Assembly: GCF_015680705.1 (NCBI RefSeq)
Contig: NZ_JADNYP010000006.1
Location: forward strand, 1 to 64,000
DNA: 64,000 nucleotides
Direction: 5' to 3'
Source: Pseudomonas fulva
GTDB lineage: Bacteria; Pseudomonadota; Gammaproteobacteria; Pseudomonadales; Pseudomonadaceae
The notes under the pieces were generated by a model. The model searched no databases. It had not been told where the DNA came from and was given only the letters and a program-made list of their open reading frames with translations. Shown piece by piece: positions 10,350 to 19,117 of the stretch (positions are counted from its first letter, which is position 1; the number at the start of each line of letters is the position of its first letter). Made by a program: the position numbers and the translations under genes.

Positions 10350-11642
10350 CTACTGGTCGCGTTTCACTCGCCAGATCGTATTGGCCAGGTCGTCGGCGAT
10401 GATCAGCGCACCGCGCGGGTCGACCGTCACGCCGACCGGGCGCCCGCGAGTCTTGCCATCGTCACCGCGAAAACCGGTGGCGAAATCGATCGGCTCGCCC
10501 GACGGCTTGCCATTGCTGAAAGGCACGAAGATCACCTTGTAGCCCACGGGGTTGTCGCGGTTCCAGCTGCCGTGTTCGCCGACGAACGCACCGTCGGCGA
10601 ATCGCTCGCCCATGGCCGGACTGGAAAAGTCCACCCCCAATGCCGCGACGTGGGAGCCGAGGCTGTAGTCCGGCTTGATGGCCGCGGCCACTTTCTCCGG
10701 ATCCTGCGGCTGGGCCCGCGGATCGACGTTCTGACCCCAATAGCTGTAGGGCCAGCCATAGAACTGGCCTTCGCGCACGGAAGTCAGGTAGTCCGGAACC
10801 AAGTCAGGACCAAGCTCGTCGCGCTCGTTGACCACCGCCCACAGCTGGCCGGTTCCCGGCTGGATGGTCAATGCGGTGGGGTTGCGTATCCCGGTGGCGT
10901 AGGGCTTGTGAGCGCCGCTGCTCGCATCGATCTGCCAGACCATGGCACGGTCGATCTCGACTTCCATGCCGCGCTCGGTCACGTTGCTGTTGGAGCCAAT
11001 GCCCACATAGAGGAAACGTCCGTCTTCGCTCGCCGCCAGCGACTTGGTCCAGTGATGATTGATCTGCGACGGCAAGTCGGTGAGCTTGACGGGTGCGCCA
11101 CTGGCCTTGGTCTGCCCTTCGGTGTAATCGAAGCTCACCAGCGCGTCCTGGTTGGCCACGTACAGCTTGCCATTGGCCAAGGCCAGTCCATAAGGCGCAT
11201 TGAGGTTCTCGGCGAACACCGTATTGAGCTCGTAGGTGCCGTCGCCGTCGGCGTCACGCAGCAGGGTCAGGCGGTTACCGCCCTTGACCTGGGTGTTGCC
11301 CTTGGCCTTGATGTAGCCGGCGATGACGTCCTTGGGCTTGAGCTTGGCAGCGTTGCCGCCCCGTCCTTCGGCCACCAGGATGTCGCCGTTGGGCAATACC
11401 AGGGTCTGGCGGGGAATCTTCAAGTCGGTGGCGATGGCCGTCACGCTGTAGCCCTCGGGCACGGTCGGCTTGCGCTCGCCCCATTCGGCTGGTTCGGCGA
11501 TCTTCATGCTCGGCAGCAGGCCGCGCTGCGGCTCGGGCAGTTTCGGATCGGGGCCGCGGGCCTGGGTGCTGTCCGCTTCGCCACCACAGGCGCTCAACAG
11601 CACGGCCATGCTCAACAGGGTCAAGCCGCTGAGGTAGTTCAT
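10350..11642 (-). CDS. Periplasmic PQQ-type sugar/sorbosone dehydrogenase family lipoprotein
   Basis: 430 aa. The signal peptide ends in a lipobox (LLSACGG, Cys near residue 19). The mature part is a six-bladed beta-propeller of the soluble aldose sugar/L-sorbosone dehydrogenase type, with blades marked by NGDILVAEGRGG, ATGIRNPTALTIQPG, and the conserved HGSWNRDNPVGYKV near the C-terminus. PQQ binding is known for some relatives but cannot be proved here. ATG 11642 overlaps the stop of the upstream DUF2231 gene (ATGA), so the two are translationally coupled. The frame remains open upstream but that part is a shadow of the DUF2231 gene. Confidence 0.87.
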   Translation of the reverse strand: MNYLSGLTLLSMAVLLSACGGEADSTQARGPDPKLPEPQRGLLPSMKIAEPAEWGERKPTVPEGYSVTAIATDLKIPRQTLVLPNGDILVAEGRGGNAAKLKPKDVIAGYIKAKGNTQVKGGNRLTLLRDADGDGTYELNTVFAENLNAPYGLALANGKLYVANQDALVSFDYTEGQTKASGAPVKLTDLPSQINHHWTKSLAASEDGRFLYVGIGSNSNVTERGMEVEIDRAMVWQIDASSGAHKPYATGIRNPTALTIQPGTGQLWAVVNERDELGPDLVPDYLTSVREGQFYGWPYSYWGQNVDPRAQPQDPEKVAAAIKPDYSLGSHVAALGVDFSSPAMGERFADGAFVGEHGSWNRDNPVGYKVIFVPFSNGKPSGEPIDFATGFRGDDGKTRGRPVGVTVDPRGALIIADDLANTIWRVKRDQ

Positions 11643-12067
11643 TGTGCACCTCCCGAACGCCGGTCGCTCAGGCCGATCCAGGCCGAGACCAGAGACAGCA
11701 CGGTCACGATCACCGACAGCACCAGCCCGGAGGGCATCACCGCCCAGGCATCCTTGGCGTGCTCGAAGGCATTGGCCAGCCCCAGCACCCAGGTGACCAG
11801 CAGCAGCAGGAAGTACAGCACCGGGCGGCCGGTCTTGTGCCGGGCACGCACCAGGTTGACCAGCGCGAACAGCAGCGCCAGGCCACAGAACACCAGCCCT
11901 CCGGCGATCAGCCAGGACGCGAAGTTGCTCCACTGGATCTGGTAGCTTTTCGAATAGGCCACATCGCTGAGCAAGGCGCCGAGGAACAACGGCACGGCAC
12001 CGGCTAGCAGGATCGCATGCAGTGGACTGGGTGTGCATCGATGAACGGGATGGATAGTAGCGGTCAC
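11639..12067 (-). CDS. DUF2231 integral membrane protein
   Basis: 142 aa with four hydrophobic helices and the DUF2231 layout: HPVHRCTPSPLHAILLAG at the N-terminus, then helices ending in LSLVSAWIGL. GTG 12067 is chosen over ATG 12082 because GAGGAGA lies 6 nt before the GTG. It is the first gene of a two-gene operon and overlaps the sugar dehydrogenase by 4 nt. Such pairs may anchor or feed electrons from a periplasmic dehydrogenase, but that is inference. Confidence 0.8.
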   Translation of the reverse strand: MTATIHPVHRCTPSPLHAILLAGAVPLFLGALLSDVAYSKSYQIQWSNFASWLIAGGLVFCGLALLFALVNLVRARHKTGRPVLYFLLLLVTWVLGLANAFEHAKDAWAVMPSGLVLSVIVTVLSLVSAWIGLSDRRSGGAQ

Positions 12068-12269
12068 GAACGGTCTCCTCATGGTTCAGCGACCCTGCAC
12101 AGACGCCCGATGCAGATGCACTGGACCATCAGGTTCGCGCTGCCTTTGCACAGAAACTGATCCCATCGCGCGGGAGTAAGTTCACCGCTTGGCAAGGCTG
12201 AAACATATTGCAAGGCTGGCAGCGGCCCCGCAGGCTGGATCCCTCACCGTTTCCATCCCCATGCCTGCC

Positions 12270-12613
12270 CCCGGCTCGTGCCTGGCTCTTGACCAACAGC
12301 ATTTCCACGGCAGATGGCGATCAATGCATTGCGACACCGATCTCAAGCAGCGACTGGACGTCATCAGGTAGAGGATGTGGTGATCATCGGCGCGATGGGC
12401 CATATGTGCGTCGATGCCGCGGTACGTGCCGCGGCCGACCAGGGCTACTCGGTGAAGGTGCTGCATGACGCCTGCGCCACGCTGGACCTGGAGTTCCAGA
12501 GTGTGACCACGCCGGCCGAGCAGGTCCATGCAGCCATGATGGTGGCGTTCGCTTTCGGCTAAGCCCAAGTGCAATTCACCCAGGACTACCTGTCCGGCCA
12601 AACCGGCGCCTGA
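12270..12613 (+). pseudogene. Decayed isochorismatase-family hydrolase (C-terminal remnant)
   Basis: Three pieces of one isochorismatase-like protein are readable. DTDLKQRLD in one frame ends at a TAG (12369-12371). The next frame gives VEDVVIIGAMGHMCVDAA...VLHDACATLDLEF...AFG, ending at TAA 12560-12562. The same frame then resumes as AQVQFTQDYLSGQTGA to TGA 12611-12613. So at least one frameshift and one nonsense codon (TAA where relatives have Tyr) break it, and the N-terminal half with the catalytic Asp is gone. The catalytic Cys survives in GHMCVDAA. Confidence 0.75.
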
Positions 12614-12720
12614 GGCACAGCCTATCGGTCAGGCTCGATGGTGCCGCCAGTCGAGATTGACCGGTAGGTCACGGCGGCCTCCAAGACGTGAAACAAGATG
12701 TGAAAAAATTGTGAGAGAAT

Positions 12721-12728
12721 TGATATCA
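12721..12728. promoter_or_regulatory. AT-rich promoter region of the TonB receptor, with TGATATCA palindrome
   Basis: The ~100 bases before the receptor gene are unusually AT-rich for this window and include the perfect 8-bp palindrome TGATATCA. Iron control is expected for a siderophore receptor, but I could not align a convincing 19-bp Fur box; this is only a candidate site. Confidence 0.25.
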
Positions 12729-12799
12729 TGTGTGTCTACTTCTCATTTGCGACTGCGCCTAGCGTCGTATTCACATAAGCCCTGTCAGGAAACCCGATC

Positions 12800-14899
12800 T
12801 TGAAACCCCGTCTTTGGACTACCTTGCTGCTGGCCGGCGCTTGCGGTGCCGTGCCTGTCGCCCATGCCGGCGAAGAACTGGTCTTGCCGAACATCGAAAT
12901 CCAGAGCAACAGCGAGCGAACCAGCAGCCTTGGCCAGGGCTACCAGGGAAAGACCGCGACCAGTACCACTCGCCTGGGACTGTCGACCAGGGAGACCCCA
13001 CAGGCAGTGACCATCATCACGCGCGACCAGATCGACGACTTCAAGCTCGATGATGTGCGCGATGCCTTGCGTGCGGCGCCTTCGGTAACTGTCGAGCAGA
13101 TCGAGACCGACCGCACGGAGTTCACCTCGCGCGGCTTCACCATCGACACCTTCGAATACGACGGCATGGGCATGCCGTTCGCCGCCACGACCCTGATCGG
13201 TGCGCAAGACCTGGCCGAATACGAGCAGATCGACGTGTTGCATGGCGCCAACGGCTTGATGAGCGGCACGGGCAACCCATCGGCCACGGTCAACTTCGTG
13301 CGCAAACGTCCGACCGCCAGCGCCCAGGCCAAGGTCGGCGTCAGCGTAGGGTCCTGGGACAACCGCAGGATCGAAGCGGATGTTTCCGGACCGCTGAGCG
13401 AAAGTGGCAAGGTGCGTGGACGCTTCATCTATGCCCACGACAAGGGCAACGCCCATCTCGATCGCTACAGCCATGAGATCAACGTCGCGGCGGGCCTGCT
13501 GGCGTTCGATCTGTCCGAGGCGGACACCCTGACCGTCGGTTTTTCCCAGCATGACAGCGATTCCAATGGCAGCAGCTGGGGCAACCTGCCGTTGGTGGAC
13601 AGCGCCGGCAACCGCATCCACTACAGCAGCCGCAGCTCGAGCATCGGCCAGCCATGGACCTATTGGAACCTGCATACCCAGCGGGCATTCGCCGAACTCG
13701 ACCATGACTTCGGTAACGGTTGGAACGGCAAGCTCACCGTGACCGGTGTCTCGCAGAAGCAGGACACCAATATGTTCTACATCTACAACATCGGTGGGGT
13801 CGGCGACAATGCCTATGCCAGCGATACCACCAGCAAGGAACACCAGCTGATCGGCGAAGCACAGCTGTCCGGGCCGTTCACCTTGTTCGGACGCGAACAT
13901 CAACTGACGCTCGGGGCCAACTATGGACGCACTCATCACAAGGAACTGGCGTACAACATCGATGAAAACGGCTACTTCACCACGTCCTTGGCCGAGGCGC
14001 TGGCAGGCAACGTAATACGGCCGGCCTTGACCTTCACCAACGACGCCAACATGCAGAACTTCATCGATCGGCAGAAGAGCGTGTACGCCGGTACGCGCCT
14101 GAGTGTGGTGGACGGCCTGCACTGGATTCTCGGCGCGCGCATGCTCAGCGCCGATGGCGAAGGCGACAGCTATGGCAGCGCGCATGACACGCGCGAGCAC
14201 GGCAAGATCACGCCCTACACCGGGCTGGTGTACGACCTGAACGACCAGTGGAGCGTATATGGCAGCTGGACTCGAATCTTCAGCCCGCAGTATGTACTAG
14301 GGACCGATGGCGCTCTGCTCGATCCGCTCGAGGGAACCAGCGCCGAAATCGGTATCAAGGCCAGCTTGCTGGACGAGCGTCTGGACCTGACCGCCGCGCT
14401 GTTCAAGACCCGGCAAGAGAACGTATCGAAGTATGCCGGCATGCTCGGCAACCAATATGTCTATGACGGGGTGGACTACAAGAGCCATGGCGTGGAGCTC
14501 GAAGCTCGCGGAGAAATCCTGCCGGGCCTGGAACTGCTTGCCGGCTATACCTACGTGCGCATCGACGATCCAGACGGCAACGAGGCGCGCCGCTACGTTC
14601 CCACCCATACCTTGCGCAGCATGGCGACCTACCGCCTGCCGACCCTGCCGAAGGTCAAGCTGGGCGGCCGTCTGAGCTGGCAGAGCAGCAGCCAAAGCGA
14701 TGACTACCGTACGCTGCGCCAGGATGCCTTCGCCCTGGTGGATCTGCTGGCTACCTACGACATCGACTCGCACTGGAGCACCTCGCTGAACCTGAACAAC
14801 GTCACCGACCGCAAGTACCTGTCTTCGCTCAAGACCGGTAGCAGCGCCAACTACGGCGCTCCACGCAACCTGACGGCCTCGGTCACCTGGAAGTACTGA
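12800..14899 (+). CDS. TonB-dependent siderophore receptor
   Basis: 699 aa outer-membrane receptor. Signal peptide is about residues 1-24 (ending PVAHA), then a TonB-box-like segment. The plug domain has TRETPQAVTIITRDQIDDF, the RGF motif FTSRGFTIDTFEYDG, and GLMSGTGNPSATVNFVRKRP. A 22-strand barrel follows and ends in an aromatic residue (VTWKY). There is no N-terminal signalling (STN) extension and no sigma/anti-sigma genes nearby, so it is not a cell-surface-signalling receptor. It matches the ferric-siderophore (FpvA/FhuE-like) class; the ligand is unknown. It stands alone, just downstream of a dead hydrolase gene. Confidence 0.93.
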   Translation: MKPRLWTTLLLAGACGAVPVAHAGEELVLPNIEIQSNSERTSSLGQGYQGKTATSTTRLGLSTRETPQAVTIITRDQIDDFKLDDVRDALRAAPSVTVEQIETDRTEFTSRGFTIDTFEYDGMGMPFAATTLIGAQDLAEYEQIDVLHGANGLMSGTGNPSATVNFVRKRPTASAQAKVGVSVGSWDNRRIEADVSGPLSESGKVRGRFIYAHDKGNAHLDRYSHEINVAAGLLAFDLSEADTLTVGFSQHDSDSNGSSWGNLPLVDSAGNRIHYSSRSSSIGQPWTYWNLHTQRAFAELDHDFGNGWNGKLTVTGVSQKQDTNMFYIYNIGGVGDNAYASDTTSKEHQLIGEAQLSGPFTLFGREHQLTLGANYGRTHHKELAYNIDENGYFTTSLAEALAGNVIRPALTFTNDANMQNFIDRQKSVYAGTRLSVVDGLHWILGARMLSADGEGDSYGSAHDTREHGKITPYTGLVYDLNDQWSVYGSWTRIFSPQYVLGTDGALLDPLEGTSAEIGIKASLLDERLDLTAALFKTRQENVSKYAGMLGNQYVYDGVDYKSHGVELEARGEILPGLELLAGYTYVRIDDPDGNEARRYVPTHTLRSMATYRLPTLPKVKLGGRLSWQSSSQSDDYRTLRQDAFALVDLLATYDIDSHWSTSLNLNNVTDRKYLSSLKTGSSANYGAPRNLTASVTWKY

Positions 14900-14947
14900 C
14901 CGTCGGGCCAGCTCCTGCAAAGCCTGGCCGAGTACGGCAGAGCCTTG

Positions 14948-15235
14948 TTAACGGCTCTTGCAGCGGGCCAAGGTCACCTTGCAGGTCTGCGGCGTGCCGC
15001 CGGACCTGGCGGCATAGCGGACGCAGTTGCTCAGTGATTTTTTGCTCGCCACGCCTGCCGTCGGCCCCCAGGCCAGGCCGCCCTCACCGACGGTGGGTAC
15101 GGCCTTGGCATAACAGTTGGCGCCGACTTGGCGAACCTTGCCGGCCTGGTTCGAGCAGGCCGCGATCGTCGTCAAGACAGCGATCAGCAGAAGCTGGCGA
15201 CTTGGCCCACGGCCTCGGTCTGGTTTTGCACGCAT
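14948..15235 (-). CDS. Small putative lipoprotein, unknown function
   Basis: 95 aa. Signal sequence LLLIAVLTTIAAC carries a lipobox (IAAC), leaving a mature part of about 70 residues with several cysteines (NCYAKAV, SNCVRYA, QTCKV, ARCKSR). ATG 15235 is chosen because AGGAG lies 5 nt before it; the frame is open 21 codons further. The pattern of AWG followed by SKKSLSNC loosely recalls DUF4189-type repeats, but I do not recognise the family. It is convergent with the TonB receptor. Confidence 0.65.
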   Translation of the reverse strand: MRAKPDRGRGPSRQLLLIAVLTTIAACSNQAGKVRQVGANCYAKAVPTVGEGGLAWGPTAGVASKKSLSNCVRYAARSGGTPQTCKVTLARCKSR

Positions 15236-15438
15236 CTCATCTCCTGGACCAGGCTTGGACAGATCGGTGCACCTCATTGATGGCGGGCGGCGGGACATGC
15301 GGACAGTCTCCGGTTCACTGGCGCCTCTTGTCTCGATGCCTCCTGGCGGAGCTCATGCAGCACCGCTATGAGGGCAGTAGCCAATCGTTCTCAACAGCTG
15401 GCGAAAACGCTTGTACGGGACCAGAGACCGAGTTTAGC
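15236..15438. other. Intergenic region left of the MITE-like element
   Basis: About 200 bases between the lipoprotein start and the repeat element. No gene is supportable; it should contain the lipoprotein promoter. Confidence 0.4.
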
Positions 15439-15584
15439 TAGGCTTTGTACGAAAAGTCGCCGAGCGGCGATCAGGCAAGGCGAAAAACAGGCGAGCAAGC
15501 GCAGTTCACTGGTTGTAAATGAGCATTCCGAGCCTGTTTCAACGTAGCCTGATCGTCGCGCAGGCACTTTTCGTACAAAGCCTA
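15439..15584. mobile_element. MITE-like element with 19-bp perfect terminal inverted repeats and TA flanks
   Basis: TAGGCTTTGTACGAAAAGT at 15439-15457 recurs in perfect inverted orientation at 15566-15584. Inside, similarity between the two arms continues imperfectly (GATCAGGC, AAACAGGC in both), giving arms of about 55 bp. The outermost TA on each side looks like a target duplication, so the element proper is 15441-15582, about 142 bp. It has no coding capacity. The same end sequence occurs again at 23883. Mobilisation would need a transposase from elsewhere in the genome. Confidence 0.75.
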
Positions 15585-15742
15585 ACTGCAGGCCGGGACG
15601 TCAGTCGAGCGTGCTGTCTTGCCCGGTGGCGATGGCGCGCCTGCGCCTGCCTCGCTACCCTGGTCGGAACCATCGTTCGAACCACAGGCGCGACGACCGC
15701 CCGAAGGACGGCGATCGCCTGGACCATTCAGGGTGCAATGCC

Positions 15743-16555
15743 ATGAACACATCCTTGGATCTGAAAGCACTCAAGGCCCGTCAGCAAGCCGCGTGGGCCA
15801 GCGGCGACTATGCAGTGATCGGCACGACCTTGCAAATGGTCGGCGAGTCCCTGGCCGAAGCCTGCGACCTGCGCTGGGACGAGCGCGTGCTGGATGTGGC
15901 CGCCGGTAACGGCAACGTCACCCTGGCCGCCGCGCGACGCGGTTGCCGGGTGCTATCGACCGACTATGTGCCCGAACTGCTCGAGCGCGGGCGAGAAAGG
16001 GCGCAGGCCGAGCGCCTGGACGTGCAGTTCCAGGTGGCTGATGCCGAAGCGCTACCGTTCGAGGACGGAGCCTTCGACGCCGTGGTCTCGACATTCGGCG
16101 TGATGTTCGCCCCTGGCCAGGCACAGGCAGCCAGCGAGCTGCGTCGCGTCTGTCGTCCGGGCGGCAGGATGGGCCTAGCCAACTGGACGCCCGAAGGCTT
16201 CGTCGGCCAGATGTTCAAGACACTCGGACGGCATGTGCCACCGCCGCCCCGCGCCCAGCCACCTTCTCGCTGGGGCGATGAGCGACAGTTGCGACAACTG
16301 TTCGGCGAGGACCTGGACGAGTTCCACGTCAAGCGTCAGCAGTTCAACTTCCGCTATCGCTCGCCCGCTCACTTCATCGAGGTCTTCAGAACCTGGTACG
16401 GCCCGGTGCACAAGGCTTTCGCGGCGCTGGACAGCGAAGCCGCGCAAGACCTGGAGCAGGACCTCTCGCGCCTGCTGGAAGAACACAACGTCGCCGGCCC
16501 GTCTTCGCTGGTGGTGCCCAGTGAATACCTGGAGGTGGTGATCGATCGACGCTGA
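15743..16555 (+). CDS. Class I SAM-dependent methyltransferase
   Basis: 270 aa. SAM-binding motif I is VLDVAAGNGNVTLAAARRG, followed by the acidic post-I STDYVPELL, motif ADAEALPFEDGAFDAVVST, and RRVCRPGGRMGLANW, as in the UbiE/Methyltransf_11 group. The ATG at 15743 gives the usual N-terminus; the frame is open further back to 15611 but without homology. The acceptor is unknown. The gene starts 160 bp after the MITE-like element and is convergent with hemB across a strong hairpin. Confidence 0.85.
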   Translation: MNTSLDLKALKARQQAAWASGDYAVIGTTLQMVGESLAEACDLRWDERVLDVAAGNGNVTLAAARRGCRVLSTDYVPELLERGRERAQAERLDVQFQVADAEALPFEDGAFDAVVSTFGVMFAPGQAQAASELRRVCRPGGRMGLANWTPEGFVGQMFKTLGRHVPPPPRAQPPSRWGDERQLRQLFGEDLDEFHVKRQQFNFRYRSPAHFIEVFRTWYGPVHKAFAALDSEAAQDLEQDLSRLLEEHNVAGPSSLVVPSEYLEVVIDRR

Positions 16556-16562
16556 CAGCCAG

Positions 16563-16598
16563 GCCATGGCCGTCGGCTGAATCTTCGACGGCCATGGC
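16563..16598. terminator. Bidirectional hairpin between methyltransferase and hemB
   Basis: Perfect 13-bp stem GCCATGGCCGTCG / CGACGGCCATGGC with a 10-nt loop, extended outward by GCCA/TGGC with one bulge. It sits between two convergent genes. No T-run, so either Rho-assisted or structural. Confidence 0.65.
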
Positions 16599-16618
16599 TG
16601 GCAACCACCCGGGCAGGA

Positions 16619-17593
16619 TCAGATACCTTGCTCGGCCAGGTCCATGGCGAAATAGGTCAGGATCAGGTCGGCACCGGCTCGCTTGATGGCGCCAATGCTT
16701 TCGCGCATCACCCGCGCTTCATCGATCGCGCCCGCCAGGCCAGCGAACTTGATCATCGCGTACTCGCCGCTGACCTGATAGGCCGCCAGCGGCAGGCGGG
16801 ACGCGGCACGGATATCGGCGATCACGTCCAGGTAGGCGCCAGCGGGCTTGACCATCAGCACATCGGCCCCTTCCTGCTCGTCGAGCAACGACTCGCGAAC
16901 GGCTTCGCGCCGGTTCATCGGGTTCATCTGGTAGCTCTTGCGATCGCCCTTGAGCGCAGTGCCGCCCGCTTCACGGAACGGGCCATAGAGCGACGAGGCG
17001 AACTTGGTCGAATAGGCCATCACGGCGGTATCGTGGAAGCCGGCCGCATCCAGCGCGCCACGAATGGCCTGGACCTGGCCGTCCATCGCCGCCGATGGCG
17101 CGATGAAGTCGGCGCCGGCCGAGGCGGCGACCACCGCCTGCCTGCCCAGGTTGGCCAAAGTGGCGTCATTGTCCACGCCATGCTCGTGCAGCACCCCGCA
17201 GTGGCCGTGGCTGGTGTACTCGCAGAAACAGGTATCGGACATCACCAGCATTTCCGGAACGCTGTCCTTGCAGATCCGCGCCATGCGCGCGACCAGGCCG
17301 TTCTCGTTCCAGGTGTCGCTGCCGATTTCGTCCAGATGGTGAGAAACCCCGAACGTCATCACCGATTTGATACCGGCGCGGGCATAACGCTCGATTTCCT
17401 GGGCGAGCTTCTTCTCCGGGATGCGATTGACCCCCGGCATGCTGGTGATGGGGACGAAGTCATCGATGCCTTCTTCGACGAAGATCGGCAGGATCAAGTC
17501 GTCTAGGCGAAATTCGGTCTCCTGGAACACGCTGCGCAAGGACTCGCTGCGGCGCAGGCGACGTGGGCGGACGACAGGGAACAGGTTGGACAT
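16619..17593 (-). CDS. hemB: Delta-aminolevulinic acid dehydratase (porphobilinogen synthase)
   Basis: 324 aa. Joins two 5-aminolevulinate molecules to porphobilinogen in heme synthesis. Seen: the metal-site region [16 protein letters not shown], the active-site lysine segments [17 protein letters not shown] and [11 protein letters not shown], and the C-terminal [15 protein letters not shown]. Length is normal. The ATG is preceded by GGAG at 5 nt. It is monocistronic. Confidence 0.97.
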   Translation of the reverse strand: MSNLFPVVRPRRLRRSESLRSVFQETEFRLDDLILPIFVEEGIDDFVPITSMPGVNRIPEKKLAQEIERYARAGIKSVMTFGVSHHLDEIGSDTWNENGLVARMARICKDSVPEMLVMSDTCFCEYTSHGHCGVLHEHGVDNDATLANLGRQAVVAASAGADFIAPSAAMDGQVQAIRGALDAAGFHDTAVMAYSTKFASSLYGPFREAGGTALKGDRKSYQMNPMNRREAVRESLLDEQEGADVLMVKPAGAYLDVIADIRAASRLPLAAYQVSGEYAMIKFAGLAGAIDEARVMRESIGAIKRAGADLILTYFAMDLAEQGI

Positions 17594-17740
17594 TTCGACT
17601 CCAGAGGTTTTTGCAGCCCCTACCTTAGTCGCAAGCGTCCCGTGGAAAAAGAGGCAAGGCCAATAATCACCTTTGCCGGACCCGCAACAAAGCTCGCCGG
17701 GGGCGAAGCGGGCCTGCTCAGCCTCCTTCGGTCGCCAGGC

Positions 17741-17920
17741 CTACCTGGCTTTCTTGGCCGCCTTCAGGCGTGCCTTGGCCTTGTGCACGACCTCGATGCG
17801 CTCGCTTTTCTTCAGGCGTTTCCACTTGCGTATTTCTTCCTTGCTGCGCCCGCACCCCTGGCAGATGCCATCGCGGATCTTGCAGTTCGAGGTACAGGGG
17901 TTCTCGGCATCTTTGGCCAA
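17741..17920 (-). CDS. DUF1289 domain protein (small cysteine-rich)
   Basis: 59 aa read from a TTG start with GAGGA 9 nt upstream and an in-frame stop just before it. The protein has the DUF1289 signature NPCTSNCKIRDGICQGCGRS-KEEI, with four cysteines that may bind a metal, followed by a strongly basic tail (KWKRLKKSERIEVVHKAKARLKAAKK). Function is unknown; members are often annotated as Fe-S or Zn proteins without proof. It is easily missed because it lacks an ATG. It lies 20 nt upstream of nothing else on its strand except the porin gene that precedes it. Confidence 0.8.
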   Translation of the reverse strand: MAKDAENPCTSNCKIRDGICQGCGRSKEEIRKWKRLKKSERIEVVHKAKARLKAAKKAR

Positions 17921-17960
17921 AGCGATCGATCCTCAGGGTCGGGCGAAAGTCTTGCGAAAC

Positions 17961-18746
17961 CTAGAAAAAGCTGCGCTGGGCCTTGAAAGTGACCATGCCT
18001 TCGCAGTAAGCGTTCATGCCGGCGTAGGCGTCGCAGCCGCTGCCGTCGAGATCCGAGCCGCTGTAGATCAGGTCCAGGTCGATGCCCAGCCAGGGACGCG
18101 ACAGCTTCAGCGACCAGTCGTTGAAGGCGCTCACCTCGCTGCCGTCGCCGATGGTGAAGGGCGTGCCCAGTCGATGATGGGCCAGCTTGACGGTGATCGC
18201 GACGTCCAGCAAGGGCAGTTGGCCCAGATCGGCGAAGAGCGTGCCGGTGCGGTTGTCAGGGTTGTCGTCGAGCGCTGCGCCCAGGCGGCTGCCGAACATC
18301 GACAAGCCACCGTACAGGGCGTGGCTGTCGGTGCCCGAGAGCTTCGGATAACTGTAGTGGATCATGCCCACCTCATAGCCCAGGCTGCCGTCGAAACGTT
18401 GCTTGTAGCCCATGTAGCTGTCCAGGCGAAGGGTCGAGGCAGGCGAAAGGCCCATGCTCGGCGCGTACTGACCAACGTACCAGCCATCGGCATGGCTGAC
18501 GTCGAGGCCGCCATGGAAGGCGCCCGCGGCGCTCGGTGAAATCAGCCCCTGGGCCATGGTTCGCGATGCCGTGGTGCCCAGCTTGAAGTCGAAGTCGCCC
18601 CACTGGCGCTGGATCTGCTGCGCCAGCGATGCAGGGCTGATGATCACCGCCGCGCCCAGCAGGGTGATGGAAATGGACCGGAGCAGGCTCAGGCGGGCCC
18701 GGGCAGGCATGGCCCTGTGACGGCCCTGGCTGCGGCAAGGACTCAT
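17961..18746 (-). CDS. TorF-family putative outer-membrane porin (Gcw_chp)
   Basis: 261 aa. A long N-region and hydrophobic stretch (ISITLLGAAVIISPASLA) form a signal peptide, followed by QRQWGDFDFKLGTTASRTMAQGL and alternating strands characteristic of the TIGR02001/Gcw_chp family. It ends in Phe, as beta-barrels do. A perfect AAGGAGGT ribosome site 9 nt before ATG 18746 fixes the start, giving an unusually long positively charged n-region of ~20 residues. Function is unknown; the family is predicted to form outer-membrane pores. The DUF1289 gene follows it by 40 bp. Confidence 0.8.
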   Translation of the reverse strand: MSPCRSQGRHRAMPARARLSLLRSISITLLGAAVIISPASLAQQIQRQWGDFDFKLGTTASRTMAQGLISPSAAGAFHGGLDVSHADGWYVGQYAPSMGLSPASTLRLDSYMGYKQRFDGSLGYEVGMIHYSYPKLSGTDSHALYGGLSMFGSRLGAALDDNPDNRTGTLFADLGQLPLLDVAITVKLAHHRLGTPFTIGDGSEVSAFNDWSLKLSRPWLGIDLDLIYSGSDLDGSGCDAYAGMNAYCEGMVTFKAQRSFF

Positions 18747-18789
18747 GGCGGGAAGACCTCCTTAAGGCTTGCAAGAGTAACGGATCATC

Positions 18790-18988
18790 TTGGCCAGCGC
18801 GACAGCCAGCCTGAAGCTGGCGGGCTACGTATCGGCCCACAAGGCCCAGATGGAAATCAACGGTCCGGTCATCAAGGTCCCCTCCCCCCAGATACAGGCC
18901 GAGCTCAACGGCCTGCTCGGCGAACTCGACGAACATGCCAGGGATGTCCAGCAGGCGCAGGCTCGCCTGCAATCGGTAGTGCTCGATC
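18790..18988 (+). pseudogene. Orphan coding-like fragment of unknown origin
   Basis: A stretch read from TTG 18790 gives ASATASLKLAGYVSAHKAQ, MEINGPVIKVPSPQ and an amphipathic helix-rich tail (QIQAELNGLLGELDEHARDV). Codon use matches genuine Pseudomonas genes. After about residue 66 the frame degenerates and runs into the SIR2-like gene. It may be a fragment left by a deletion. I do not recognise the family. Confidence 0.35.
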
Positions 18989-19117
18989 GTTGCTCCGCGC
19001 CCTTGCCGACCGGCGCTCGCCGCCCTCGACGAGCGCCCGACAAGGGCAATCCTGGCCAGACGTTGTGCCAGGTCGTGCTAAAGTCCTCGCGTTCAAGCCC
19101 CACGCAGGATTCAGCCC

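Noticed and set aside
12182..12601. 139-codon minus-strand frame over the isochorismatase remnant
   Set aside because: The plus strand carries recognisable family sequence in pieces; the minus frame has none.
12690..12799. Fur box before the TonB receptor
   Set aside because: No stretch aligned convincingly with the 19-bp consensus; only a short TGATATCA palindrome is present.
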